Shown piece by piece: positions 9,135 to 19,635 of a stretch of 44,908 bases of DNA (position 1 is the stretch's first letter; each line of letters opens with the position of its first letter). The notes under the pieces were generated by a model. It had not been told where the DNA came from. It saw only the letters and a list, made by a program, of their open reading frames with translations, and made no database searches. Position numbers and translations under genes: made by a program. The DNA is from Betaproteobacteria bacterium (GTDB lineage: Bacteria; Pseudomonadota; Gammaproteobacteria; Burkholderiales; Burkholderiaceae_C), in the NCBI GenBank assembly GCA_024641925.1, contig JAHECB010000004.1, forward strand, positions 1 to 44,908, read 5' to 3'.

Positions 9135-10649
9135 TCAGGGGCGGGTGCGCATCGTCACCGGCAGCCGCGTCCACGGCAAATCCCCCGGGTCTGCCGCCAT
9201 CGGCCCGGCAGCCTTGGCCACCAGCACATGGCTGGCGTTGGGCTGGAAGTCGGCGCGGAAGTGCACGCTGCTTTTCACCACCACCAGCCGCATCTGCTCG
9301 GTGTGGATGCCCACCATGCGCAGCAGTTCGCGGTCCAGCAGCTGTTTTTTGCCGCTGACCACGGCCACGCGGATGCCGTCGATTTCCAGCGCCGCGCAGG
9401 GGCCCAGCCGCACCGTCAGGCCACGCATCATGGGGCCGGTGAGTGTGCACACCCCGTCGCTCAAGGCCAGCACCTTGAAGCGGCCGCGCACCGGCGGGTC
9501 GCTGGGCTGGCCGGTGAAGGTGGGCACGGCGGTGCCCAGGCTGATGTCCAGCGTAGCGCCCACACCGGCTGAATGCGCGGCCTTGGCAGCCGCCGCGTCA
9601 AACATCAGACCCAGCGCCACCTGGCCGGGCAGCTGGCGGCCCGCGCCTTGCGCCAGCAGCGCGTGCAGCATGCCGGTGGTGTTGCTGTCGCCGCCGGCGC
9701 CGGGGTTGTCTTGTGTGTCGGCCACCACCACCGGTTTGCCGGCGGGTGTGTTGGGGGACGCGGCCAGAGCCAGCGCCTGCACCACACATTCACGCGCGGG
9801 CAGCACCGTCACGCGCCATTGTTTGGGTTCACTGGCGCGGGCATACAGCTGCTCCACCGCCGCTTCGGCGCGCTCGCCGTGGCCCCACAGCATGGGCGCG
9901 CATTCGTCAAAATCCGCCGCCGGGAAGGCGGGGCAGAAACTCAGCACGGTGCCGAATTCACGGTCCATGGCCACCAGTTCTTCGTAGAGGCTTTTTGCCG
10001 GTTCCATGAAGGTGCTTTGCGCGTTCAGCGGGATCAGGTACGGAAAGCGCTTGTAGTGCAGCGGCTCTTTCTGCCCGGCCTTGAAGCGGCGCACCAGCAG
10101 TTCGGCGGCCAGTTCGCCGGTGTCGGCCATGTCCACGTGGGGATAGGTCCGGTAGCTGACCAATGCGTCGGCGGTTTGCAGCATGCGGTGGGTGACGTTG
10201 GCATGCAGGTCCAGGCTGGCCACGATGGGCAGCTTCGGGCCGACGATGGCACGCAGGCGCTGCAGCAGTTCACCTTCACTGTCGAACGCGTGTTCAGCCG
10301 CAGCGGCGCCGTGCAGGTCCAGGTAGATGGCGTCCAGACTGCTTTCGGCGCCGGCCTTTTGCACGTCTTCGCAGATGGCGCCGGCGATGCGTTCAAAGGC
10401 GTCTTCGGTGACGTAGCTGGACGGGATGGCGCCGGCCCAGGCACTGGGCACCAGCGTCCAGCCTTTGCGTCTGGCCGCATCCATGAACCCCCCCACAGGG
10501 ATGTTGATGCCCGACAGCTTGTCCAGCATCTCGGGCCCGCGCATGTAGGCCGGGAAGGAGTCACCGCGTGTGAAGGCGGCCCAGTCGGCCACGCTGGGTG
10601 CAAAGGTATTGGTTTCGTGCTGGTAACCAGCGATCAGGATGCGGGGCAT
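9135..10649 (-). CDS. M81 family metallopeptidase (MlrC-like), copy 2
   Basis: ATG at 10649: MPRILIAGYQHETNTFAPSVADWAAFTRG...DLHGAAAAEHAFDSEGELLQRLRA...TYPHVDMADTGELA. Confidence 0.9.
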   Translation of the reverse strand: MPRILIAGYQHETNTFAPSVADWAAFTRGDSFPAYMRGPEMLDKLSGINIPVGGFMDAARRKGWTLVPSAWAGAIPSSYVTEDAFERIAGAICEDVQKAGAESSLDAIYLDLHGAAAAEHAFDSEGELLQRLRAIVGPKLPIVASLDLHANVTHRMLQTADALVSYRTYPHVDMADTGELAAELLVRRFKAGQKEPLHYKRFPYLIPLNAQSTFMEPAKSLYEELVAMDREFGTVLSFCPAFPAADFDECAPMLWGHGERAEAAVEQLYARASEPKQWRVTVLPARECVVQALALAASPNTPAGKPVVVADTQDNPGAGGDSNTTGMLHALLAQGAGRQLPGQVALGLMFDAAAAKAAHSAGVGATLDISLGTAVPTFTGQPSDPPVRGRFKVLALSDGVCTLTGPMMRGLTVRLGPCAALEIDGIRVAVVSGKKQLLDRELLRMVGIHTEQMRLVVVKSSVHFRADFQPNASHVLVAKAAGPMAADPGDLPWTRLPVTMRTRP

Positions 10650-10722
10650 GGGGTGCGTCTTTGGTCGAGATGTTGATGAAGCGGCTGCAGGGTCTGGTGG
10701 CCGGGTGAAGGGCTTCGGTTTG

Positions 10723-11667
10723 TCAGCGGCGGGCCTGCTCGGCGCGACGATGGGCAGCCGGTCTCCAGACGATAGCGCCTGCCGCGGCCAGCACCAGTGC
10801 AAACCCCAACCAGTCGATGGGCTGCGGCCGGTCACCCACCAGGGCCATGGCACTGAGCACGCCGACCACCGGCACACCCAGCGTGGTCATGGCCGACGCG
10901 CCGGCGCCCGTGGTGGCCAGCATGCGAAACCACAGCAGGTAGGCCAGGGCGGTGGCAAACAACACATGGAAGGCAAACGCGGCAACCACCGCAACAGGCC
11001 AGGCCGTGGGCCACGGGTCGCCCGTCATGGCGGCGCAGGCCAGCGTCACCGCGGCGGCCAAGGCCATCTGCCAGGTCAAGCCACACAAGGGGTTGCCGGT
11101 CGTCGGCCAGCGCTTGGCCACCACGGTGCCCAAGGCCCATGAAAACGCCGCGCCCAGCGGCAGCAGCAGCGGCCACAGTGGTCTGGGCGCTGAACCGTGC
11201 GCTGCGCCCAGACCCAGCGCTGGTGCCGCCAGAAGGGTGATGCCCGCCACACACAATACCAGCGCCCAGGCGGTGCGGGCGTTGATGCGCTCACCCAGCA
11301 CCACCCGCGCCAGCACCACGGCCATCACCGGCATGGTGAAGGTCAGCACCGCCGCGCGTGAGGTGCTGTTGTGCAGCTGCGCAAAGGCGGTGAACAGTCC
11401 GAAAGCCACCACGGTCAGTGAGCCGATGGCCATCAGCGGCGCCCAATCGGCGCGCGGTGGCAGCAGCGGCGCGCGTCGGACAAGCAGCACCGCGCCCAGC
11501 ACCAGGGCCGCGGCGCTGAAGGCCATGCCGCGCATCAGCAAGGGCGGGAGGGTGCCCAGCATGATCTTCACGGCCGGCCAGTTCAGGCCCCACAGCAAGG
11601 CCAGTACCAGGGGCGTCCAGACTGATGAGCGCGCTGTTGAAGCGGCGGCGCCGGGCTGATCATGCAT
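10723..11667 (-). CDS. EamA/DMT family transporter, copy 1
   Basis: ATG at 11667 (MHDQPGAAASTARSSVWTPLVLALLWGLNWPAVKIMLGTLPPLLMRGMAF...); multi-TM DMT pattern. Confidence 0.85.
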   Translation of the reverse strand: MHDQPGAAASTARSSVWTPLVLALLWGLNWPAVKIMLGTLPPLLMRGMAFSAAALVLGAVLLVRRAPLLPPRADWAPLMAIGSLTVVAFGLFTAFAQLHNSTSRAAVLTFTMPVMAVVLARVVLGERINARTAWALVLCVAGITLLAAPALGLGAAHGSAPRPLWPLLLPLGAAFSWALGTVVAKRWPTTGNPLCGLTWQMALAAAVTLACAAMTGDPWPTAWPVAVVAAFAFHVLFATALAYLLWFRMLATTGAGASAMTTLGVPVVGVLSAMALVGDRPQPIDWLGFALVLAAAGAIVWRPAAHRRAEQARR

Positions 11668-12697
11668 GGGGGTCTTCAACAGGTGCAACCTGCGTGGGCC
11701 GGCCACGCCGGGATTCACGCCGCGCCACCCAAAGCGTGGCCGCGGCAATGACCGCACCGCCCAGCAGCGTCGACTGTGTGGGCACATCGCCAAACACCAG
11801 CAGGCCCAGCACCGACGCCCACAGCAGATCCAGGAATTTCACCGACTGCGTGGCCGACACGTCGGCCGCCGCAAACGCGCGTGTCAGGCAGTAGTGCCCC
11901 GCATTGCCCAGTGCGCCGCAGGCCACAAACGCCGCCCACTGCCCGGCTGACAGTGGTTGCCAGGTCAGCAGCCCCATGGGCAGACTGAACAGGCTGACAC
12001 TCAGCGCTTGCCAGAACAGGATGACACCGGCACTTTCATTGCGCGTCAGCACCTTGGTCAGCAGGAACGACGCGGCAAACACCGGTGCGCTGGCCAGCAT
12101 CACCAGATACCACCAGCCTCCGCCGCCGCCCAGCTTGGGCCCCACCACCACCAGCACGCCGGCAAAACCCAGCAGCGTGGCCAGCCAACGGTCCCAATGC
12201 ATGGCTTCCTTGAAGAAGATGCGGGCGCCGATCATCATGAAGATGGGCGCGGAAAAACCGATGGCCGTGACCGCGGGCAAGGTGATGTGGGGCAACGACA
12301 GGAACCACAGCACAAGACCCATGGTGTGCAATGCCCCGCGGGTGAACTGGCCGCCGATGTTCTGTGGCCGGTAGTTGCGCCAGCCGCTCCACAGCACCAC
12401 GGGCAGCAGCATCACCAGCGCGGTGGCGTAGCGCACAAACTGCGTCTGCATAGGGTCCAGTTGCAGTGCCAGCGATCGCATGCCGGTGTTCAGCACCGAA
12501 AAGATCAATCCCGACGCGGCCATCCACAGCAGCCCGCGGCTGGCGGGGCTCCAGGTGGCGGTGTGGCGTGCCAGGCGCTGGTGCAGTGGCAGCGGGTCCG
12601 CTGCCGCGTCAGGCTCCAGGCCGGGTGCCAAAGGCAAAGTTCTTACCCGGAGCAGCTGCAAACAGAGCCTGGGTGTAGGCGTGCTGGGGGTTGCCAA
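11660..12697 (-). CDS. EamA/DMT family transporter, copy 2 (start uncertain; ORF overlaps the ABC ATPase 3' end)
   Basis: ASGLIFSVLNTGMRSLALQLDPMQTQFVRYATALVMLLPVVLW...; multi-TM DMT pattern; true start likely downstream of 12697. Confidence 0.82.
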   Translation of the reverse strand: MATPSTPTPRLCLQLLRVRTLPLAPGLEPDAAADPLPLHQRLARHTATWSPASRGLLWMAASGLIFSVLNTGMRSLALQLDPMQTQFVRYATALVMLLPVVLWSGWRNYRPQNIGGQFTRGALHTMGLVLWFLSLPHITLPAVTAIGFSAPIFMMIGARIFFKEAMHWDRWLATLLGFAGVLVVVGPKLGGGGGWWYLVMLASAPVFAASFLLTKVLTRNESAGVILFWQALSVSLFSLPMGLLTWQPLSAGQWAAFVACGALGNAGHYCLTRAFAAADVSATQSVKFLDLLWASVLGLLVFGDVPTQSTLLGGAVIAAATLWVARRESRRGRPTQVAPVEDPHA

Positions 12698-14249
12698 ACA
12701 CCTGGTGCGCGGGGCCGTATTCCACCACCTCGCCCTCGCTCATCACGGCCAGCGCGTCGCATACCTGGCTGGCCACCCGCAGGTCGTGTGTGATGAACAG
12801 CATGGCGATCTTCAGCCGTTCGCGGATTTCTTCAAACAGGCGCAGCACCTGGGCCTGCACCGACACGTCCAGCGCGCTGACGGCTTCGTCGGCAATCAGC
12901 AGTTCCGGTTCCATCATCAAGGCGCGCGCAATGCAGATGCGCTGGCGCTGGCCACCGCTGAACTGGTGTGGGTAGCGGTCCATGGCGCTGACGTCCATGC
13001 GCACCAGGCCCAGCAGTTCACGCGCCTTGGCTTGGGCGGCATCGTTGGACAGACCGTAGTTCATCGGGCCTTCCACCAGCGCCTGGCCCACGGTGCGGCG
13101 CGGGTTCAGCGAACGGTAGGGGTCCTGGAAAACGATCTGCACGCGCTGCCGCAAGGGCCGCAAGGCACTGGCGCCCAGCGTGGCGATTTCGTCGTTGCCC
13201 AGCATCACCGAGCCTGCCGTGGGGTCGATCAGGCGCACCACGCAGCGCGCCACCGTGCTCTTGCCAGAGCCACTTTCGCCGACGATGCCCAGGGTCTGGC
13301 CGCGCCGGATTTCCAGGTTCACATCCTTGGCGGCATGCACCAGGCGGTGTTTGCCAAACCAGCTTTTGTCGCTGTAGGTCTTGACCAGGCCTTTGACGCG
13401 CAGCACCACGGGTGCGTCGGCGTCCTGGGCACGCTTCTGCGTGTTCAGCGTGGGCACGGACGCCATCAGCATGCGGGTGTAGTTGTGCTGCGGTGTTTTC
13501 AGCACCTCATCACGTGGCCCCATCTCCACCAGGTCACCCAGGCGCAGCACCGCCACGCGGTTGGCGATGTCGGCAACCACGCCAAGGTCATGGGTGATGA
13601 ACAGCACGCCGGTGCCGTGGCGCTGCTGCAGGTCCAGCACCAGTTTCAGGATCTGTGCTTGCGTGGTGACGTCCAGCGCCGTGGTGGGCTCGTCGGCAAT
13701 CAGCAGCACCGGGTCCAGCACCAGCGCCATGGCGATCATGATGCGCTGGCGCTGACCGCCCGACAGCTGATGGGGGTAACTCGACACCATGCGTTCGGGT
13801 TCGGGCAGCAGCACCTCGCCGATGATGGACAGCACCTTCTGCCGGCGCTCTTCGGCGCTCAAGGGCGTGTGTTCGCGCAGCACTTCATCGATCTGGTCGC
13901 CACAAGTCATGACCGGGTTCAGCGCGGTCATGGGCTCCTGGAAGATCATGCTCATGCGCGTGGCGCGCAGTTCACGCAGGCGCGACAGCGGTGCATGCGT
14001 GATGTCTTCGCCTTGCAGCAGGATGCGCCCGGTGGTCACCGGCAGCGTCTTGGGCAGCAGGCCCATCACGCCCTGGGCGATGACACTCTTGCCCGAACCC
14101 GATTCGCCCACCAGGCACAGCGTTTCGCCGCGGCCTACGCTGAAGCTGACGTTCTTGACCGCGGTGGACCGGTCGCCGCCAGGCGGCAGCGCGATGGTGA
14201 GGTCCTGCACCTCCAGGACCGGCGCGGTGGTATTCACGGGGGCGTTCAT
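12609..14249 (-). CDS. Oligopeptide-type ABC transporter, fused double ATP-binding protein (DppD-DppF/GsiA-like)
   Basis: Two Walker A ([24 protein letters not shown]) and two signature motifs ([16 protein letters not shown]). Confidence 0.93.
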   Translation of the reverse strand: MNAPVNTTAPVLEVQDLTIALPPGGDRSTAVKNVSFSVGRGETLCLVGESGSGKSVIAQGVMGLLPKTLPVTTGRILLQGEDITHAPLSRLRELRATRMSMIFQEPMTALNPVMTCGDQIDEVLREHTPLSAEERRQKVLSIIGEVLLPEPERMVSSYPHQLSGGQRQRIMIAMALVLDPVLLIADEPTTALDVTTQAQILKLVLDLQQRHGTGVLFITHDLGVVADIANRVAVLRLGDLVEMGPRDEVLKTPQHNYTRMLMASVPTLNTQKRAQDADAPVVLRVKGLVKTYSDKSWFGKHRLVHAAKDVNLEIRRGQTLGIVGESGSGKSTVARCVVRLIDPTAGSVMLGNDEIATLGASALRPLRQRVQIVFQDPYRSLNPRRTVGQALVEGPMNYGLSNDAAQAKARELLGLVRMDVSAMDRYPHQFSGGQRQRICIARALMMEPELLIADEAVSALDVSVQAQVLRLFEEIRERLKIAMLFITHDLRVASQVCDALAVMSEGEVVEYGPAHQVFGNPQHAYTQALFAAAPGKNFAFGTRPGA

Positions 14250-15211
14250 CCGCGTTTGGCCATCTTGGGGTCCAGCGTGTCGCGCAGCCCGTCACCCAGG
14301 ATGTTGACGGCCAGCACTGTCACTGCCAGGAAGATGCCGGGGAAAAAGATGTTGTGCGGGAACTCGTTGAATTGCGAACGGCCTTCGGCCATCACGTTGC
14401 CCCAGGTGGGGATGTCGGGCGGCAGGCCCACGCCCAGGAACGACAGGATGGCCTCGGTGAGGATGCCCGAGGCGCAGATGAAGGTGGCCTGCACCACCAG
14501 CGGCGCCACGGTGTTGGGCAGGATGTGGCGCCACATGATCTTCCAGGTGGGCGTGCCCAGCGAGACGGCCGCTTCCACGTAGGGCTCTTCGCGGATGCTG
14601 AGCACCAGCGAGCGCACCAGGCGCGTGACGCGCGGTATTTCGGGAATGGCAATGGCGATCACCACCGTGGTCAGGCTGCCGCGCCACATGGCCACCAGGG
14701 CGATGGCGATGAGGATTGCGGGAATGGCCATCAGGCCGTCCATCACGCGCATCAGCGGGCCGTCGAGCCGGCGGAAAAAACCGGCCACCAGGCCCAGGAC
14801 AATGCCCGCCGACAGCGACAGGATGGCCGTGCTGATGCCCACGATCAGCGACACCTGGGTGCCGTAGATCACCCGGCTGTAGATGTCGCGGCCAAAACTG
14901 TCGCTGCCCATCCAGAAGCGGTGTTCGAGGATGTCACCGTCCAGTGTGGTGATTTCGCCGCTTTTGCCAGGCAGCAGGTCGCGGCTGGCGGGATCAAAAA
15001 GTGACGGGTCGACCGTGCCCAGCCAGGGTGCCAGCAGCGCGATGACCACCAGCAGCGCCATGACCGTGCCGCCGATGCGCACGGACGTGTTGCGGCGCAC
15101 GCGGTCCCAGGCGCTGGGTTGGCTGACGATGGTGGCCGACTCGACCGACAACTGGTCGAAGTCAGCGGCCACAGCGGGCTCAGTACCGGATGCGGGGATC
15201 AAAGAAGACAT
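14246..15211 (-). CDS. ABC transporter permease (DppC-like)
   Basis: Inner-membrane permease; EAA-type loop EAAVSLGTPTWKIMWRHILPN; 4-nt ATGA overlap with the ATPase gene. Confidence 0.92.
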   Translation of the reverse strand: MSSLIPASGTEPAVAADFDQLSVESATIVSQPSAWDRVRRNTSVRIGGTVMALLVVIALLAPWLGTVDPSLFDPASRDLLPGKSGEITTLDGDILEHRFWMGSDSFGRDIYSRVIYGTQVSLIVGISTAILSLSAGIVLGLVAGFFRRLDGPLMRVMDGLMAIPAILIAIALVAMWRGSLTTVVIAIAIPEIPRVTRLVRSLVLSIREEPYVEAAVSLGTPTWKIMWRHILPNTVAPLVVQATFICASGILTEAILSFLGVGLPPDIPTWGNVMAEGRSQFNEFPHNIFFPGIFLAVTVLAVNILGDGLRDTLDPKMAKRG

Positions 15212-16121
15212 AGGACAGATCCACCAGTAGATTGACCAGCACGTAGACGAAAGAGAACAACAGGATCAGGCCCTGGATGGTGGGAAAGTCGCGCGCCAGC
15301 ACGGCGTCCACGGTGAGCCGGCCCAGCCCCGGGATGGCATAGACCGATTCGGTGACCACCACACCGCCGATCAGCAGCGCAATGCCGATGCCGATCACCG
15401 TGACGATGGGCACGGCGGCGTTGGACAGGGCATGCTGCACCAGCACCGTGCGTTCGGGCAGCCCTTTGGCGCGTGCGGTGCGGATGTAGTCTTCACCCAG
15501 GGTCTCCAGCACCGAGGCCCGCGTCACGCGTGCAATCAGGGCCACGTAGATCAGGCTCAGGGTGATGGCGGGCAGCGTCAGGTGGTACAGCCACGGGCCC
15601 AGGCCGTTGCCGATGCGCTTGTAGCCCTGTACCGGCAGCCAGCCCAACTTCAGCGACACCAGCCAGATCAACAGGTAGGCACTGACAAACACCGGCACCG
15701 AAAAACCCAGCACCGAAAACCCCATCAGCCCCTTGTCCAGCCAGCCGCCAAAACGCCAGGCGGCCATCACGCCCAGGGGCACCGCCACCAACACCGCGAT
15801 GGTGATGGTGATCAGCGCCAGGGACAGCGTGGGCTCCACGCGCTGGCCGATCAGCGTGGTGACTTCGGTCTTGTAGTAGTAGCTCTGCCCCAGATCACCG
15901 CGCAGCACCTGGCTCATCCAGATGACGTACTGCTCGGGGATGGATTTGTCCAGCCCCAGGCCGGTTCGGATCTGCGCGATCTGCTCGGTGCTGGCCGCGT
16001 CACCCGCCAGGATGGCTGCCGGATCGCCCGGTGCCAGGCGCAGCATCAGAAAGACCAGCAGCGACACGATCAGCAGAACCGGCAGTGTGGACGCCAGCCG
16101 GCGCAACAGGAAACTCAACAT
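15180..16121 (-). CDS. ABC transporter permease (DppB-like)
   Basis: MLSFLLRRLASTLPVLLIVSLLVFLMLRLAPGDPA...RTARAKGLPERTVLVQHALSNA. Confidence 0.93.
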   Translation of the reverse strand: MLSFLLRRLASTLPVLLIVSLLVFLMLRLAPGDPAAILAGDAASTEQIAQIRTGLGLDKSIPEQYVIWMSQVLRGDLGQSYYYKTEVTTLIGQRVEPTLSLALITITIAVLVAVPLGVMAAWRFGGWLDKGLMGFSVLGFSVPVFVSAYLLIWLVSLKLGWLPVQGYKRIGNGLGPWLYHLTLPAITLSLIYVALIARVTRASVLETLGEDYIRTARAKGLPERTVLVQHALSNAAVPIVTVIGIGIALLIGGVVVTESVYAIPGLGRLTVDAVLARDFPTIQGLILLFSFVYVLVNLLVDLSYVFFDPRIRY

Positions 16122-16204
16122 AGGCGCGGTCGTTCAGGCAAACGAACAGGAAAAGTGCACGGGCGGCAGGCGAGCAGACCGCCCGCGCCCGATTTACCGC
16201 AGCC

Positions 16205-17791
16205 TCAGTTCTTCTTGAGGTTCCAGTAGATGTTGCCGTTGGTGACGAAGAAGCCGCTGATGTTCTTGCGTGCAGCCATGGGCTGGGTGTATTCACCTAC
16301 TGGTGCGTGGGTGCCCACCTCAAAGGCCCGCGTGTGGATCTGGTCGGCCAGCTTCTTCTTGACAGACTCGTCCGTGGCGCGCATGAACTCGTTGCGCAGG
16401 GTCGCCAGTTTGTCGTCGGTGGGCCAGCCGAACCAGACCGACTTTTCGCCGCGCGAATCCAGCGCCGGGTTGGCGATGGGGCTCCACACGTCAAAAGCCT
16501 GCCAGGAGGTGAGGAACATGTTCCAGCCGCCCTTGTCGATGGGGTCTTTCTTGGCGCGGCGGCCCACCAGGGTCTGCCAGTCCATGGCCTGCAGGTCGAC
16601 CTTGAAGCCGGCCTGGCGCAGCAGCTGGGCCGCCACATCGGGAATCTTGCCGATCGCGGCCAGGTCGGTGGGCTTCATCAGCACCACGGGCGTGCCGTCG
16701 TAGCCGCTTTCCTTCAGCAACTGCTGGGCCTTGCGCATGTTGCCCTTGGACTGGATCTCGCTGCCTGCGGTGCTGCCATAAGGTGTACCGCAGATGAACA
16801 TCGAGGCGCAGGTATGGTAGAGCTCCTTCACGCCCACCTGGGCTCGCAGGAAGGGCTCTTGCGAGAATGCGGCCAGTGCAGCCTGGCGAACCTTGACGTT
16901 GTCAAAGGGCTTGTGCAGGTGGTTGAAGCGCGCCATGTACTGCAGGCCGAACTTGGAGTAGTTGGGCAGCTGCAGTGTCTTGTCGGCCTTCACGGTCTCG
17001 TAGTGGTCGAAGCCCAGAGCCTCGACGATGTCGACCTCGCCCTTTTGCAGGGCATTGACCTGGGCCAGCGTATCGCGCAGCGCCAGGTTCCATTCGACCC
17101 GATCGACGTACACCCGTTTGCCGCCCGTGCTGCCCGACGGCGGCTCGCTGCGCGGCACGTACTTGGTGTTTTTCAGGTACACCGCCCGGTCGCCCGGCTT
17201 GAACTCGTCTTTCTTGAAGACGTAGGGGCCCGAGCCGATGTAGTCGTCGATCTGCTTGAAGGGGTCGGTTTCGGCCACGCGCTTGGGCATGATGAAGGGC
17301 ACGCTGGAACTGGGCTTGCCCAGGGCCTCGAGCACGAAGCCGCAGGCTTCACCCAGGAAGATGCGGAAGGTGTCGGGGGCGGGCGAGTCCATGCGCTGCA
17401 CGAACTGGAACAGCGCCGAACCCATGGCATCGCGCTTGCCCCAGCGCTGCAGGCTGGCGATCACGTCGTCGCCGGTCACCGGCGCACCGTCGTGGAATGC
17501 CAGACCCTTGCGCAACTTGAAGGTCCACAGCCGGTGGTCGTCGCTTTCGGTCCAGCTCTCCACCATCTGCGGCTTGACCTTGCCGTTTTCGTCGGTGCCG
17601 AACAGCGTGTCGTAGATCATGTAGCCGTGGTTGCGGCTCATGTAGGCGGTGGTCCAGATGGGGTCCAGGATGGCCAGGTTGCTGTGGGGCACCACGCGCA
17701 ACACAGTGCCTTGGGCCATGACCGCAGGCGTGACGGTGGCGGCAACGGCCGAGACCACGATCGACAGGAGGGAACGGCGGGCAAGCTTCAT
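16205..17791 (-). CDS. ABC transporter substrate-binding protein (family 5)
   Basis: Signal peptide MKLARRSLLSIVVSAVAATVTPAVMAQG; WTFKLRKGLAFHDGAPVTGDDVIASLQRW is typical of the SBP_bac_5 family. Confidence 0.92.
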   Translation of the reverse strand: MKLARRSLLSIVVSAVAATVTPAVMAQGTVLRVVPHSNLAILDPIWTTAYMSRNHGYMIYDTLFGTDENGKVKPQMVESWTESDDHRLWTFKLRKGLAFHDGAPVTGDDVIASLQRWGKRDAMGSALFQFVQRMDSPAPDTFRIFLGEACGFVLEALGKPSSSVPFIMPKRVAETDPFKQIDDYIGSGPYVFKKDEFKPGDRAVYLKNTKYVPRSEPPSGSTGGKRVYVDRVEWNLALRDTLAQVNALQKGEVDIVEALGFDHYETVKADKTLQLPNYSKFGLQYMARFNHLHKPFDNVKVRQAALAAFSQEPFLRAQVGVKELYHTCASMFICGTPYGSTAGSEIQSKGNMRKAQQLLKESGYDGTPVVLMKPTDLAAIGKIPDVAAQLLRQAGFKVDLQAMDWQTLVGRRAKKDPIDKGGWNMFLTSWQAFDVWSPIANPALDSRGEKSVWFGWPTDDKLATLRNEFMRATDESVKKKLADQIHTRAFEVGTHAPVGEYTQPMAARKNISGFFVTNGNIYWNLKKN

Positions 17792-17896
17792 CAGGGCAGT
17801 CCTTTTTCAGAGTTCAAAAAATAGCGCAAGTCCGGAACGGCTTTGCGCGAGACATGCAAGTTTCGTGCGCAGCTGCTTCGAAACCCATATTCTCTG

Positions 17897-17906
17897 GCCA
17901 TATGGC
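17897..17906. promoter_or_regulatory. Perfect 10-bp palindrome GCCATATGGC in divergent SBP/amidase intergenic region, possible operator
   Basis: Read directly from sequence; location between divergent genes (17791- and 18129+). Confidence 0.3.
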
Positions 17907-18128
17907 GTGTGATCCCATTCGGGCTTACACGCCCACCTTAGCAGCCTCCGGGACGCGCCAGGAACACGGCCAAGTGTGCACGAGGCGGCAGGATGCCCCA
18001 GGCCGGGCCCCTGAGGCATCAACTTTGGGCAAATGGGTCTGCGGGTTTGTCTGGTCAAGTCCGGGCGTGCCCAGGTTGCCACACTGTGTACAAATAGGGT
18101 TCTTGCATGACACAGGCCCCGACACCGC

Positions 18129-19601
18129 ATGACCGACCCTTGTCTATCCAGCGCCACCGATGTGGCCCAGCGCCTGCGTGCAGGCGAATTCTCCAGTGTT
18201 GAATTGCTGCAGACCCACTTTCAGCGCCTGAAACGCCTGAACCCGGCGCTGAACGCCGTGGTGGTGGTGCAGGAAGACGTGGCCTTGAAGCGTGCGCAAG
18301 AGGCGGACGCGGCGCTGGCGCGCGGCCAGGTCTGGGGACCTTTGCACGGCTTGCCCATGACCGTGAAGGAGGCCTTCAACTGGGTGGGCACGCCCACCAC
18401 CTTCGGCTACGAAAAACACCGCCACAACATCGCTGGCAGCAATGCCGTGATGGTGCAGCGCCTGCTGGACGCCGGCGCGGTGATCTACGGCAAGACCAAT
18501 GTGCCCGTGTCGCTGGCCGACTGGCAGACGTTCAATCCGGTCTACGGCACCAGCAACAACCCCTGGGACCTGACCCGCAGCCCGGGTGGGTCTTCGGGCG
18601 GCTCGGCGGCGTCGCTGGCCGCGGGCATGGCCATGCTGGAACTGGGCAGCGACATCGGTTCGTCCATCCGCAACCCGGCGCACTATTGCGGCGTGTGGGG
18701 CCACAAACCCACCTGGGGCGTGCTGGACATGCAGGGCCATGAATTGCCGGGGCAGGTGGGGGTGGACCACATCGACATCCAGGCCGTCGGGCCGCTGGCA
18801 CGCAGCGCGTTGGACTTGACGCTGGCCATGGATGTGCTGGCCTCGCCGCTGAGCTGCCTGGGGCCCATGGGCCGGGTGCCGGTGTCCTGGCGCGACAGCG
18901 GCCGCACGGCGCGCCAGATGCGGGTGGCCCTGATGGCCGACGACCCGCGGGCGAAGGTGGACGCTGACGTGCGCAATGCCTTACTGGCACTGGTCGACTT
19001 TCTGCGCAAGAGCGGGGTGCAGGTGGACACCGAAGCACGGCCGGTGGACAGCGAAACGGCCTGGCAGGTGTACATCGGGCAACTGCGCGGCGCGCTGTGT
19101 GGTCAGCTCAGCGAAGAAGAATTTGAGGCCGCACAGGCCCAGGCTGAAAAATGCAGCGGCTCGGTCAGCGAATTTCCGGCGGCCCATTGGCGCGGCTTTA
19201 CCCAAAGCCACCGCCACTGGATGCTGCTGGAAGACCAGCGACACAAGCTGCGCCAGCAGTGGGCACAGTTTTTTGAACACCACGATGTGCTGCTGTGCCC
19301 GGTGGCGGCCACCACCGCCGTGGTGCACAACCAGAAGGGCTACCGCTGGGAGCGACTGCTGCCGGTCAACGGCGGGCTGCAACCCAGCACCACGCAGCTT
19401 TTCTGGGCCGGGTACGCCGGCATCGTGGGCCTGCCTGCCACGGCGGTGCCTATCGGGCTGTCCCCTGCGGGCTTGCCGGTGGGTGCACAGGTCATCGGCC
19501 CGGCCTTTGCCGACCCGGTCTGCCTGCGTTTTGCGCGCTGGCTGGAAGAGGCCTACCGGGCCTTTGTGCCGCCGCCCCTGGCGCTGCAGGCCTCGCTTTG
19601 A
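18129..19601 (+). CDS. Amidase (amidase signature family), second copy
   Basis: PMTVKEAFNWVGTPTTFG...GKTNVPVSLADWQ...RSPGGSSGGSAASLAAGMAMLELGSDIGSSIRNPAHYCGVWGHKPT. Confidence 0.92.
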   Translation: MTDPCLSSATDVAQRLRAGEFSSVELLQTHFQRLKRLNPALNAVVVVQEDVALKRAQEADAALARGQVWGPLHGLPMTVKEAFNWVGTPTTFGYEKHRHNIAGSNAVMVQRLLDAGAVIYGKTNVPVSLADWQTFNPVYGTSNNPWDLTRSPGGSSGGSAASLAAGMAMLELGSDIGSSIRNPAHYCGVWGHKPTWGVLDMQGHELPGQVGVDHIDIQAVGPLARSALDLTLAMDVLASPLSCLGPMGRVPVSWRDSGRTARQMRVALMADDPRAKVDADVRNALLALVDFLRKSGVQVDTEARPVDSETAWQVYIGQLRGALCGQLSEEEFEAAQAQAEKCSGSVSEFPAAHWRGFTQSHRHWMLLEDQRHKLRQQWAQFFEHHDVLLCPVAATTAVVHNQKGYRWERLLPVNGGLQPSTTQLFWAGYAGIVGLPATAVPIGLSPAGLPVGAQVIGPAFADPVCLRFARWLEEAYRAFVPPPLALQASL

Positions 19602-19635
19602 TCGGCTGGGGTCTGGGCGGCGTGGCGGCCGCTGC

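Noticed and set aside
12609-12697. Overlap of EamA ORF with ABC ATPase gene as a real gene-in-gene
   Set aside because: Most likely an artefact of ORF extension to an upstream start codon; true EamA start is probably within or after the ATPase stop region.
12480-14582. 700-aa + strand ORF
   Set aside because: Antisense shadow of the ABC double ATPase; composition (His, Gln, Ala) is not protein-like.
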